Assembly (NCBI GenBank): GCA_916613615.1
Contig: OU744725.1
Coordinates: 8,104,708 to 8,168,707, forward strand
Length of the DNA stretch: 64,000 bases
Origin: Steromphala cineraria
Lineage: Eukaryota > Mollusca > Gastropoda > Trochida > Trochidae
Direction: 5' to 3'
Part shown: piece after piece, positions 49,958 to 61,228 of the stretch
How the letters are laid out: every line of letters starts with the position of its first letter
Numbering within the stretch: the first letter of the stretch is position 1
Made by a program: the position numbers and the translations under genes
Notes under the pieces: generated by a model
Databases searched by the model: none
The model's input: the letters and a program-made list of their open reading frames with translations, nothing else
Told to the model about the DNA's origin: nothing

Positions 49958-50275
49958 CATATTAATCCATGCAGTTCTTTTAGTTATTGACTGCCTTACT
50001 TTTTTATCATCTAAGGTTATTTTGAACAATACATTACATTTGAACGGTTTTATTAATTACGGCGAAACCATGTTAATCCAGTTCTATGTGTTATTGACTG
50101 ACTTACCTTTAAATTTATCACCTAAGGTGATTTTGAACAATAAATAACTTTTGTACAGTGTTATTAAATAAGGAGAAACCATGTTAATCCAGTTCATTTT
50201 GTTATTGCCTGGCTTACCGTTTTATCACCTAAGATGATATTGAACAAAAAATAACATTTGAAAAGTGATGCATTT
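49958..50275. repeat. Tandem repeat, three ~107-bp units
   Basis: Each unit has AAACCATRTTAATCCAG, TTATTG.CTG.CTTAC, TATCACCTAAG and ATTTTGAACAATAAATAAC. It lies just after the hAT fossil. Confidence 0.75.
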
Positions 50276-51137
50276 TCCAGTTGCAACGGTGTTACAAAGT
50301 AGGGGCAGGCAACTTCCCAGACGGGCAGGTAACTTTGAACTTTGGTCCCCTGCCCGACTGACTGGTTGAGTTCAAAATTATTTCAATCACTTCCATACAT
50401 AGCAAAGGTAGATCGTTTTGATTCAACAGTTTTTGAAAATATGATTATAAGAAACTTGATCTGGAATTTTGGGGGAGCGAAGACTTACAATCAGAACAAA
50501 TATTATTAAATTTAAGTTTAAGAGAAGAGAAGTTTTTACAGAGACTTAAAGCTATATTTATATATATTAATAATGGGGTATGCATGTTCAGTTTTAGATA
50601 GATGTTTTACTGCAGGATGTATATGTCACTCATGTACAGAGAATACTATTTGATTTAATTGAATATAAAATTCATAAATATTGTTTTGCGTTTCAGGCGC
50701 TTATCCCACAATTTAGAGAGAGGCAGATACTCTGAAATAAAAAAATATAATATAATTTGTAAGTTTGACCTCAGAACAAACTATGTTCCTCCTCTACTAT
50801 TTATTTATTTCTTTTCTGTTTTACTAGTATTGACAGTACCGTTATTGATCGCAAGTTCTCAACTTTCATTTATCAAGGCGTGTTACTAAGAGAGAACAAT
50901 GTATGAACTGTTATGTGTTAATTGCATATTATATTGTTTGGTTGTTATCTTTACCGAATTTCTGTTATATGATGCCCAATTTGAGAAATTGTATATGTTA
51001 TATTATGATATATCACAAGGTATTATATGAAGTATGATGAACATTACCGCCATATTGAGTTAAACATGTGGCAGACATCACTTATCTTGGATCTATATGT
51101 TCATTTAAGCTTTACTGTAAGCAGCCTATGAAGATGA
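50276..51137. other. Non-coding; 50600 onward homologous to copy A
   Basis: Matches 15600-16480. The possible acceptor before the peptide ORF in copy A is weaker here (CATGTGGCAG, ending near 51074). Confidence 0.5.
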
Positions 51138-51278
51138 ATGAACTACCTGAATCTCACAATAATCACACACATCAGACGTATCTATGTTTTGCTCATGGCA
51201 GTCTGTGGGGATGATTGGGCTGCATCGATCTCAATTGATCATAGAAATATCCTTCATTTTAGTTGCAATGGAACATGA
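51138..51278 (+). CDS. Candidate small secreted peptide, copy B (46 codons)
   Basis: Counterpart of 16482-16622: MNYLNLTIITHIRRIY, then VLLMAVCGDDWAASIS, ending CNGT and TGA. Length, start and stop are the same as in copy A and there are no gaps. Residues 21-32 are identical at the DNA level. The eight differences are F3Y, A7T, S13R, L20M, N33I, I36R, R42S and F43C. The signal-peptide character is retained. The same cautions apply as for copy A. Confidence 0.3.
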   Translation: MNYLNLTIITHIRRIYVLLMAVCGDDWAASISIDHRNILHFSCNGT

Positions 51279-51829
51279 TATCTTCTTGAGGATATTAGAG
51301 GATAACATACTAAAATGGTTCATCTTCTCTTACCAAATTTACATTCAATGAACTTTTCAAATAAAGTTTCCTTCTTTGCATTATCAAATGACGTAGAATA
51401 AATTATGATTATAAATCTTACTAATAATTGAGGCAAATGTCATACACGATTCATATCGTGATGAATACTAACAGAAATAGCATATTTACTTCGAGAAGGC
51501 TTTGATGTGACAGAAAGACACTGATTACATATCTGATATTCTATATGTACATCAAGGAAACGCTGCAAGCAGTATCTGGTGATGATTAAACATCATGAAT
51601 ATCAAAACTGGTCATTCCTCTCTAGCCATCACATAAGAATTTTGATATAACAATGATACAAGCAACGTTGAGGTGAAAAAGGTATATGTATAAGGTATAA
51701 AGTATATGCTTTATATTTAAATGTTTTTGCTGTCAGCAAGAGTATTGTTTTTTATGCTTGATGCAGTTAAGGCAGAACATCAAGAACATCAAAAAACTAT
51801 TTCTTTTATTATCTTTCCTCCGTACGACT

Positions 51830-52800
51830 AGTCATCACATGTAGTTGTGCCTTTTGGGGTTTTCAACTCTCTCATTTTTTTTTTAATTTGCGGTTTCAAT
51901 GGAAACGCAACTTAGAAATGTGTTTTCGGAGCAGAACTCGTAAACAGTTAGGCCTAGCTTAATGAAACTTGGTATGTTGACTAATCATCACATGTAGTTG
52001 TGCCTTTTGGGGTTTTCAACTTTCTGGATTTTTTTTATTTTGCGGTTTCCATTGAAACACAACTTATAAATGTGTTTCCGGAGCAGAACTTGAAAACAGT
52101 TAGGCCTAGCTTAATGAAACTTGTTATGTTGACTAATCATCACATGTAGTTGTGCCTTTTGGGGTCTTCAATTTTCTGGAATTTTTTGTTTTTGCGGTTT
52201 CCATGGAAACGCAACTTAGAATGGTGTTTCCGAAGAAGAATTTGAAAACTATTAGAACTAGCTCAATGAAACTTAATATATTGAGTTATCATGACATGTA
52301 CATTTGTAGTTCATTCTCTCCCCACAGAGGCAGATCAAGTCAGGTTGATTTAGCCTCTGTTCTATTACGCCGAGTTTGTGGTATGAAATGGGAGATGCCT
52401 GATTGGAGGCAATCAAAGTTAGTTGTGCAATCAGCGAAACTGTTCTTAAATCATCATTTTGGCTACTGAATCGAGGCAAAGGCATTGTGATATGAACCAC
52501 CCATTCCATGCGAGAAGCGTTGTCATTGATAAAGAAATTCAAATGTATTGTGATGCAATTTTTTCTGCGAGGGGAAACTGTCGGCACCCACGGATTTCGG
52601 CGTAATAGAACAGAGGCTAAATCAACATGACTTGATCTGCCTCTGTGGGGAGAGAATGATTTGTAGTTATGCGTTTTGAGATTTTCAACTTTCTGGTTTC
52701 CATTGAAACACAATTTGGAAATGTGTTTCGGAGCAGAAATTGAAAAACCATTAGGGCTAATTCAATGAAACTGTTTACAAATGTGCCTTTTTGGTGTTTT
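51830..52800. mobile_element. Tandem-cored repeat (~148-bp units), split by a MITE
   Basis: Three units (CACATGTAGTTGTGCCTTTT at about 51837, 51985 and 52141) followed, after the MITE at 52312-52658, by a degraded fourth. The phrases GCGGTTTCCATGGAAACG and GGAGCAGA are shared with the element at 33874, so the two arrays are related. Confidence 0.7.
52312..52658. mobile_element. MITE family 1, full copy with 10-bp target duplication
   Basis: Starts CATTCTCTCCCCACAGAGGC, ends with its reverse complement, and is flanked by ATTTGTAGTT at 52302-52311 and 52659-52668. 347 bp. The insertion is inside the tandem array, so it is younger than the array. Confidence 0.88.
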
Positions 52801-52810
52801 CAAATTGCAG

Positions 52811-52962
52811 GGACATTCTTTATTCCAACATTACAATTACTTTCTAAACTGTGTCTCACCAAGGAATGAAGATGTTTTTAATCAAACAGCATATTCAATT
52901 GTACAGGATAGTTGTTTTCCTCTCTCTTCACATTCACATGAGGAAGTTGACGATGGCATTAC
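52811..52962 (+). other. Exon-like ORF, unrecognised (about 50 codons)
   Basis: Framed by an acceptor (TTTTCAAATTGCAG at 52810) and a donor (ATTAC/GTAAGC at 52963). In between the frame is open and protein-like: GHSLFQHYNYFLNCVSPRNE, then SCFPLSSHSHEEVDDGIT. No family is recognised and no partner exon was found. The position beside a tandem array makes chance or a transposon exon plausible. Confidence 0.25.
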
Positions 52963-53647
52963 GTAAGCATTTACTTAAAAATAAGACCTAGCTGTGCTTT
53001 ATCATAGTCTTATGTTGGTTATTAGTCAAACCAAACTAGCTGCATGTATGCATACAGCATTATTCACACAATAAGTATATAAAAATATATGCTTAAACTG
53101 ATCATTCAACTTCGGTGGGGCCGGGGGGATAAGCCATCTATTCTGATGGCTCATGTATTTAATTTGATGTATGTTGTTATAAAAATCCGATAGATAGTGC
53201 AATTTGTAGCTGAATAATTATTCTACATCATGAATAGACATAGAATTGACTTTGCGAAAATACGTTTTTTACATTTCTGAAGTTTTCCTCCTTACAAAGT
53301 CAACATTTGACGTCACATAAATGAAAATCTTAAAATAAGAGTCTCTGGATTTGTTATGCTATTTTCTTTTGTAGTATTTCGATTTTTTGTGCAATAAGAG
53401 GCAACGGTACAAAAAAACGTAAAACCATCCCCCCGTTTTGACCCTGATTTCTAACCAACTTTTTACGCCTGCGAGAAAAGTTGTCCTGGTTTTCTCCCCT
53501 GTCTGGTTATCACTACTTTAAGCTTCGAGAAAAGATAAAACGAAACTGGTTGTTGATTAATAATAATTTAACTGCATTGAAAATGCTATGTTTAGCTTAA
53601 TATTCAAGTTTTATTTATTTGACATGTATTGATTGTTTAACCTTTAT
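52963..53647. other. Non-coding, nothing firm
   Basis: A small GC-rich phrase (GGTGGGGCCGGGGGGATAAG near 53116) with a palindrome (GCCATCTATTCTGATGGC) may be part of another repeat. No gene. Confidence 0.45.
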
Positions 53648-54007
53648 AGGGGCAGTAGCACGTTTTTAGGGGAAATGTAAGGTGATGTCAGGAAAATGAA
53701 AATTAATGGTTCCAATTGTAATACAATGTATTTAAACTAAATGGAGCAGTATTAATTCAAATATATAACGTAAAGTTTAGCCATGCGATTCCTTTTTCTT
53801 ACAAAAAATTAATTAAAGGTGTTCACACAAAATGGCCGCCAATGGATTTAATGTGATTCTTCAAACATTGTCCTCTCACTATGAATGATTGGCTTGTGTA
53901 ATGAGATTTTTTACACTGTCAAGATAATACATTTAGCGTTAACTTACAATTATCAGTGAAAATTTTAAAATGTAAAATTATCAAAAAACGTGCTACTGTC
54001 CCTTTAA
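53648..54007. mobile_element. MITE family 2, copy 3
   Basis: Both ends present: AGGGGCAGTAGCACGTTTTT and AAACGTGCTACTGTCCCTTT. Best-preserved copy in the window. Confidence 0.88.
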
Positions 54008-54091
54008 TTACTGCTGTGATATTACTGATTTCCTTTTCAAGATTAAGATGGTCAGACAATGTTTCATTGTTTCCTCAGTTACACATCATGG

Positions 54092-54385
54092 TCTCCTCAC
54101 AGAGTTAGAATAAGTCTGTTGGTCGAGTGTCGAGCCTCTGTTCTTACTAAACCAAATCTGTGGGTTCAGGCAATTTTTCCTGGCGAAAAACGTAAGCGCC
54201 ACAATCCATTTGATTTTTTTAGCAATTGACAAGGCTTCTGCCATGGAAAAGGTGGTTTATATTACAACGCCAAAAGGGATATTTTATGACAGCAGCCCTA
54301 ACTTTGATTGCGTCCAATAAGGCATCTACGGCTAACAGAGAACAGCGGCTCGATCAACATTTCATGATCTGCCTCTGTGGGAGAA
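54092..54385. mobile_element. MITE family 1, diverged copy
   Basis: Inverted orientation relative to 52312. Recognisable by GCCTCTGTTCTTACTAAACC, the ATTGACAAGGCTTCT core and GATCTGCCTCTGTGGGAGAA at the right end. Confidence 0.7.
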
Positions 54386-54423
54386 TTGTCACACATGTAA
54401 AATCATATGTAAACTAGATTAGC

Positions 54424-55710
54424 GTTTGCGGGATACCGCAAAAGCAGAGCAGCCCCTGAACTTGGGGTTTCGCCTTACCCTGTTCCGCCTTTTACAGGCC
54501 TCACCAAATTGGGAATTTTCTCGTGACCTTGACCTTTGACACTCAAGGTCACATAATCAATGAACACATTTCATTGAGTATAACATTATTGTAATGAAAT
54601 AAAGTGTTAAAAATTAAATTAATCCATTTTCTCCATATATGTTGACCTTGCTGTGACCTTGACCTTCGACAGTTCATACCCAAAACTTTTTGAAAATTTT
54701 GTACTTCTCAAGAGATAATATATACAAAATCTAAACTTCATAGCACAAAAACTTTTAAAGTTATTGTGTTTACAAGGAATTGCAATAACTCATATCTCAT
54801 GACCTTGATCTTTGACCTTCAAGGTCACACAATAATTGAACACTTTTTATTGAGTATAACAATCATGTATTGATTAAAAGTGATCATAGTTAAAATTAAG
54901 CATTTTCGCTAAACCATGCTTAAGTCATGACCTTGCTGTGACCTTGACCTTTGATGGATTGTAGCCGAAACCTTTCAAATTTTTTTACTTTTCCAAGGAT
55001 GATATATACCAAATTAGAGCTTCATAGCACAAAAACTTTTCAAGTTACCGTGTTTACAAAGAATTTTGCGGTGATTTTATAACTCGTGACCTTGACCTTT
55101 GAACTTGAAAGTGAACATGTCATAATGATTCCCTGGAAGTATTAACATTTAGACATGTTCATGAGTTCTGAAAAGCTAAATGGGATAAAGTTATACCCAA
55201 ATTTAGTGCATTTTGTAATAACTCATATCGCATGACCTTGACCTTCAAGGTCACACAATCATTGAACACTTTTTATTGAGTATAACAATCATGTTTTGAT
55301 TAAAAGTGTTCATAGTTAAAATAAAGCATTTTCGCTAAAACATGCTTATGTCATGACCTTGCTGTGACCTTGACCTTTGACGGATTGTAGCCGAAACCTT
55401 TTCAAATTTTTTTACTTTTCCAAGGATGATATATACCAAGTTAGAACTTCATAGCACAAAAACTTTTCAAGTTATCGCGTTTACAAGGAATTCTTAGAGT
55501 GAATACGTATCTCGTGACCTTGACCTTTGACCTTGAAAGTGAACATGTCAAAATCGTTCCCCCGAGGTATGAGTAGTAAGGTATGAATTAGAGTTCTGGA
55601 AAGCTTAGTGAAAAAAAGTTATAGCTAGTAGTACGAGTGCGGCGGCGGCGGCGGCGGCGATGGAAACTTCACAAAAACTGATAGCAGCCCCGTCCTTAGA
55701 CGGGGCTGCT
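54424..55710. mobile_element. Tandem-cored repeat element (~420-bp units) with terminal hairpin
   Basis: About 2.6 units marked by CATAGCACAAAAACTTTTCA and GCTGTGACCTTGACCTTTGA. TGACCTTGA occurs eight times. Toward the right is a (CGG)n run (55640-55661), then a perfect 12-bp-stem hairpin, AGCAGCCCCGTC/GACGGGGCTGCT, at 55683-55710, directly followed by AAATATT. A terminal GC hairpin is a Helitron-like feature. Confidence 0.65.
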
Positions 55711-57082
55711 AAATATTGTGTGTTGCGTAATACCCTTGGTTACACAAAAATACCAAAAACTATTAATCAAGCTTGAAGGCGCTCATGGCAGAAGGGTTCA
55801 AATGACTTAGCCAGACACTGCCAATTAATTCATCAATAGCAAATATCCTTAGGGAAAAGGTATTTAAGGAAAGCAATTGCGTAATATATTTTAACAGCAT
55901 CTGTCTATTGCTATCAGCTGTAATATGATTACTTTGGAGCGTCTTCAGACATCCCCAAAAAACAAATCAAGTAGAATTTCCTCATCTTGGTTCAGACATG
56001 CCCACACAATCACGTATAATATTCCAAACCGATATGAGGCAGACTTCAATAAGCCGCTCGAAGTGATGGAAACTTGAATATGTTACTTACATAGGTATGG
56101 ACTTAAGTATAAAACAAGCAAATTCAACTTTATACATCATGAATAAATTGTATGTTTTAAACAGTATTCAATTGATTTTTTAAAAGCAAAAGCTGGTACT
56201 CATTCAACTCTAGTCAAGTAAAATTGCAAAAAGTGGTACATATCTTGTATTCAAAGTGATATGTTATTCCATGTAGTTTTAAGGTCAAAGGCTACAAATA
56301 CCGCCGGAAATGCTAGAAAATTGCTTTTGGAGTTTCTTATAATTTGATAAGAAAATGTTTAGTGATTAATTTACTAAAATCATGACTACCTTCCTTTAAA
56401 GGTATATCTGTGATTATAGTCTTATTTCAACGAGTGTTTTACGGAAGGAGTTTAGAGAAAACAGCTACCAGAAATATCTTAGTGTCCAACAACAGAATTC
56501 CAATACAGTTTTTAGATTTATGCAAATGGGTTCAAAAATGAGGACATGTATGATATTTACACCTGATTGTGTATCTTAGTCAGAGAGCTGTCGGTATTTG
56601 GTAAATAATTTTTTTGTCAAAGTATTGTCAAAGAAAGTTTAAAATCTTCATTCAATATATACAACTCTTCACTGCTGTTGAACATTGAGAGTGTCATCTA
56701 AAAATCGAGACAAATCAAAATATTTGGATAATGCAGTTCAATTTTCTTTGGGTATTCAAAAACGTGTCAGTGGATATCAATGTTGTTTTTAGACTTTATT
56801 TTATAAATTATAATAGATAAAGGGAAACTATAATGATTATTTGAGATGACCCCTACACGCCTGATGTTCGGGTGATTATTGTGTAAGACAAGGGCAGAAT
56901 TTTGTAATAAGAGATGGTATTAACTGTTTCAGAAAGCTGTCACACCTCGGTATGTTTCGTAAGTTCACTTGTAAACTTGTAACCTTTCTTGGGATATTAG
57001 GACAAATAGATATTTGTTATGAAACTTTCTTGGTATACTTGTATACAAAGTTTAGTTTGAGGTCGGAAAAAGTTAGGATTCT
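55711..57082. other. Non-coding; 55770-56100 homologous to copy A
   Basis: Shares the CAAATGACTTAGCCAGACAC block with 25515-25540. The rest is AT-rich with no supported ORF. Confidence 0.5.
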
Positions 57083-57991
57083 CCCCACAGAGGCAGATCA
57101 AGTCATGTTGATTTAGCCTCTGTTCTATTACGCCGAAATCCGTGCGTTCCGGCAGTTTCCCCAGGCGGTAAAAACTTCATCTCAATACATTTGAATTTCT
57201 AGCTCATCAGGTCTGAAAGACCAGATGGGCCAATGCATGGCAAGGCGTCCGTCCATCCGTCCATCCGTAAACTTTTCACATTTTCGACTTTTTCTCCAGA
57301 ACCAATGACTCTAGAGAGCTGAATTTAATGTGGAGACTCCTTGGCCAATGTAGAATTCTAAATTGTAGATTTCGAGACCCAATGACCCCAAATGGGGTCA
57401 AAGGGGTCAAAACTTTAAAAACCTATTTTCATCTTCTTCTCCAGTTCCAAAAGGTCCAGAGAGCTGAAACGTTGTGAGTAGACTCCTTTGCCAATAGGGA
57501 TTCTCAATTGTAGATTTTGTGACCCCATGACCCCAAATCGGGTCACAGGGGTCAAAACCTTAAAAATCTATTTTCATCTTCTTCTCCAGTTCCAAAAGGT
57601 CTAGAGAGCTGAAAAGTTGTGAGTAGACTCCTTGGCCAATAGGGATTCTAAATTGTAGATTTTGTGACCCCATTGACCCCAAATGGTTACATGTGGTTAC
57701 CCACTTGAGGGATCACAGGGGTCAAAACCTTAAAAACTATTTCCATCAAAAGTCTGATGAGCTACAGAGCCCATGGCTCTATCTTTTTATCAAATGACAA
57801 GGCTTCTCGCATGGAAAGGGTGGTTCATATCACCATGCCTTTGCCTTGTTTCAGTAGCCAAAATGATTGAAGAACAGCGTCATTGATTGCACAACTAATT
57901 TTGATTGCCTCCAATCAGGCATCTCCCATTCTATCCCACAAACTCGGCGTAATAGAACAGAGGCTAAATCAACATGACTCTGTGGGGAGAG
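57083..57991. mobile_element. MITE family 1, interrupted by another repeat
   Basis: The left part is 57083-57201 and the right part resumes at about 57787 (TTTATCAAATGACAAGGC), ending CTCTGTGGGGAGAGAAT. The intervening 57202-57786 is a nested insertion. A second, half-length family-1 fragment follows directly at 57992-58095. Confidence 0.75.
57202..57786. mobile_element. Nested tandem-cored repeat (~160-bp units)
   Basis: Starts GCTCATCAGGTCTGAAAGAC, then a CCGTCCATCCGTCCATCCG run, then three units with GACCCCATGACCCCAAAT and CTTCTCCAGTTCCAAAAGG, and ends AGTCTGATGAGCTACAGAGC. The two ends are partly complementary (GCTCATCAG/CTGATGAGC). Confidence 0.75.
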
Positions 57992-58316
57992 AATTTGGGT
58001 AACTGCTGGAACCCATGGATTTCGGCGAGTTAGAACAGAGGTTGTATGATGTATCAACATTTCATGACTTGATTTGCCTCTGTGAGAGAATGGTAACTCC
58101 TTTGTTCTTGATTTTTATACCCAAGAATTTCTGACTGCAGGTAAAACTCTTGAAATTTGTTGTTGCAGAATTACATTATTGTCAATTTTCAAATTAAGAA
58201 ATTCATGATCAATGTTTGCTAGTCAGTGATTAACATCACTTGCTTAATTATGACATAATGACTCTCGAACCACAACTAGAAAGAATAGAACCTAATTGCA
58301 TCAGGTTTCACCGCAG

Positions 58317-58423
58317 CCTACAAGTGCTCAAGGTTGAAGTACCAAGACGGGCAGCATAAGTCGATTAACGCCTCAATGAGCGTGTCAACGGAATGTCTAT
58401 TAGTGGGGAATCACTTTAGCTAG
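58317..58423 (+). other. Exon-like block, copy B (34 codons, unrecognised)
   Basis: Partner of 30450-30571. The acceptor CACCGCAG ends at 58316; then YKCSRLKYQDGQHK, SINASMSVST and a TAG at 58421-58423. The KSINASM core is identical in the two copies, and the stop position differs because of a small insertion and substitutions. Confidence 0.25.
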
Positions 58424-58910
58424 ACCTCTGGTGGTAGTAGAAGTTTAACCATTTTAGAATAGTATATAAAAATAATAAATTGTTCAGATGACTTTCTAGG
58501 CCAACAGTTATGTAATATGTCAATCATCTGATGTCTGGTCCTAAATTTCACATGTTTGCATTAAGGTGGTATTTATTGGTATAAGGTGAGAGAAATGTTA
58601 TGCCGAGAGACTTGTTACAGCTCGATTGAATTGAATAACGTTAAGGTTTTGAAAATTGATTTAATGAGGAGAAACAATTGAGATAAAAACTTGAACATCA
58701 TATTGCTTATGGAAAGTAAACATAAAATCAAAACTGTTTAAAGCTTTGTTGAACGTCACACTTTCTAACGTATGATTTGTTTTTTACAAATGAAACAAAA
58801 CCATTGCAATATGATAACATATGAATATTGTCACAATGGACATCATGTTGGTGGTAGAGGGGGATAATATTTTAATTATTAAAAATGTCAAAGCCAATTA
58901 TGTCCTTAAA

Positions 58911-61228
58911 AGAAGAATATTTAAATTCAAGCAAATTCTGGCATACTAATGTTGGAACGGCCAAGGAGGTCCCACAACCGATCAAATTTGTGGTTTCGTG
59001 CTTAATAACCTACTTAATGCTGCTAAATATCTGCTTACAGTAAATGTAGAATTACAAATGAAAATATAGTCTCAAGCGACGACAAACGGATTCAGCGCTG
59101 TATGGTGTTAAGGTAATTCACAAAGGTAATGATTTCAGTCAAAAGCTGCTTGGTAATAGCCTTTTGTTTATGATTAATGCATTTTGCAAACATACAGTTA
59201 TCAAATGCATTCAAACCGCATGCAGGGTTGACAATATTCAAAGGGCCGTAACTCAATGTTAAAAAAATATCGGAATTTATTGTTCATTTTTTTAAAAATC
59301 TACAGACTTTTGGCTTTCATATGATATATAGAACAATGCGTTATCGTACGTCATTGATTCGCTACCACAGTTTAAACATACCCACCAAAACACCACATTA
59401 CCAAAATGCAAAGTTTGACCTCTGCTCCTGACCGGAAGTGACTGTTCGCGAGCGATTTTATTCTTTTATCTTGAAGACCTTGCCAATGTCAAGCTCTCGT
59501 GCAAAAATCATAAAATTCTATGGTCTGGTTTTTGAGTTATCTGCCCTTGAAGTTTGCGATTTTTAGATTTTGGTCAACTTTGAAAAATCACAGCAAGAAA
59601 AGTATTAAAGTTAGGACTTTCTAAAGAACAAACTAAGAACTACAATGCTTCAGCTACCTTGAGTGTAAGTTTCAGATCTCTAGTGCAAGTATCTTCAGAG
59701 GAGACCTACGAATTTTCCATGATTTGGTTTTTTGCAGCATTTTTGATTGCGCACATTTAAAAAAAAAATTTAGCTCTCTAAGTGCATTTTGAAAAAAAAG
59801 TCAATGTTAAATTTTCGATTTTGGAATCGAACTGGACCTTTAATGTATGGGCCGAATTATCCCAAAAGCTTATTGTCGCCTTTCCACAACAAGGTCTACC
59901 AGCCTGTGAAATTTGGCTTCGATAGCATCAGTCGTTTGGTCTGAATCCTGTTCACAAAAATCGTGGAATAATAATAAACACGCCAATAACAATAAGGATT
60001 CAGCCTTATCTTAATTATAAGCATGGGGTATACTTATGTATCTGTACAAACCTAAATGTTTTGTAAATACTAATAAAGACATCTGAATTATGCTAAAATG
60101 TTATTTCTATCCATTTAAAATGTTTATATAATTGATAGTTAGCAGGGGTCATATGATAAATACAATTCTGCATTTTAAGACATATTGGTTAAGTTTAGGT
60201 TACATGTAGGTTTTAAACCCTTCTTTCTTGAAATATAAAAGATTATCATCCATGCGGAGGTTAAGGTTTTCCCTGTTTCAGAAAAGAATTACTGATGTAT
60301 AAATTTGCATGTATGTGATATCTATGATATTTTCAATTGCATGTTGCCTCTTGATAACTTCTGGTAAAAAAGAGGTAATGGTTTTAAAATCTTATCAATA
60401 AAACAAATATGTATAAAACACAATCAGTCTAAGCTATGAGATGACGTCTTTAAATTGTTAGCCTGCACATCACACACCTACTGAAGACAGTACACTCGGT
60501 CAAAGTGATGTGAACGTATTACAGTGAAAGATTCTTGTTCAAGGATGTTTTATTGAGGAGCCGTTTAAATTGTTTATCTTTTGAAGATTTTGGCAAAAAC
60601 GTATTTAATTAACATTCTGCTACCTTACTCATAAGCTAAACAATGACAATGTTGCTATATAAATGGATTTATTCAAACTCATGTAGCATATGATAACTTA
60701 ATGTGAAAGAGGATGTATTTTATCTTTTACTTGTGTGTAAAGTAAAGCTGAAGCTACATAGATAAAAAATAATTTATCGAAAATGTTGCATAAATATTTC
60801 ATAAACTTATCCTACTGTGACTTCTGTGATTGCCGTTCTAGAAGTTGGTGTGATGAACAATAAAGACAATTCTTATGGATGAACAACTTCTTTATGCTGT
60901 GTACGCGACGTTTCGACATGAGTCTAATGTCGTTGTCGTTATCCTACTGTGGTCGATTTAACACACAATTGCATATACCTGCATACTCTTGTTCCAAATC
61001 TTTGGAGATGATGAGGCCGTTAACATTAAACTTCATATCTTTAAAAACTTGGTCACCTTGTCATGTAAAAAATTCGGGCAATGATGCGTAAATTCAGAGT
61101 AGGAGGCCTAAAAACTGAATAAACTCTGTCGTTTATCTTTGAATTCATCAAAGCCTTTGAATGTATACATCATTACAACATCCACATGATGGTACAACAT
61201 GCTTGATCTCGTGTTAACCGTACACTTG
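58911..61228. other. Mostly unique non-coding sequence
   Basis: No supported gene. 60860-60950 contains TATGGATGAACAACTTCTTT and CGACGTTTCGACATGAGTC, a phrase style seen near ends of some invertebrate retroelements, but too little to name one. The ORF at 60879-61091 spans this phrase and is not convincing. Confidence 0.45.

Larger units (their letters stand above)
33290..58910. repeat. Segmental duplication, copy B
   Basis: Right copy of the duplication described for 5290-32410, in the same orientation. It begins near CATTAAGTGATTCATAGATC and ends just past GGTGGTAGAGGGGGATAATA. It lacks the LINE, the piggyBac-like element, the FLYWCH remnant and the 1.4-kb segment of copy A, and carries its own insertions, mostly tandem-cored repeats and transposase fossils. 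Confidence 0.85.

Noticed and set aside
52152..52713. 105- and 146-codon ORFs on both strands
   Set aside because: They run through a tandem array and MITE family 1; similar ORFs recur wherever the MITE occurs (6255-6637, 57851-58060).
46195..55710. CRISPR array
   Set aside because: Repeats are long adjacent units without regular spacers, in an animal genome; they are minisatellite-cored elements.
60860..60960. Penelope-like element end (GACGTTTCGACATGAGTC phrase)
   Set aside because: Only a short resemblance; no RT/GIY-YIG coding sequence or hammerhead core could be found.
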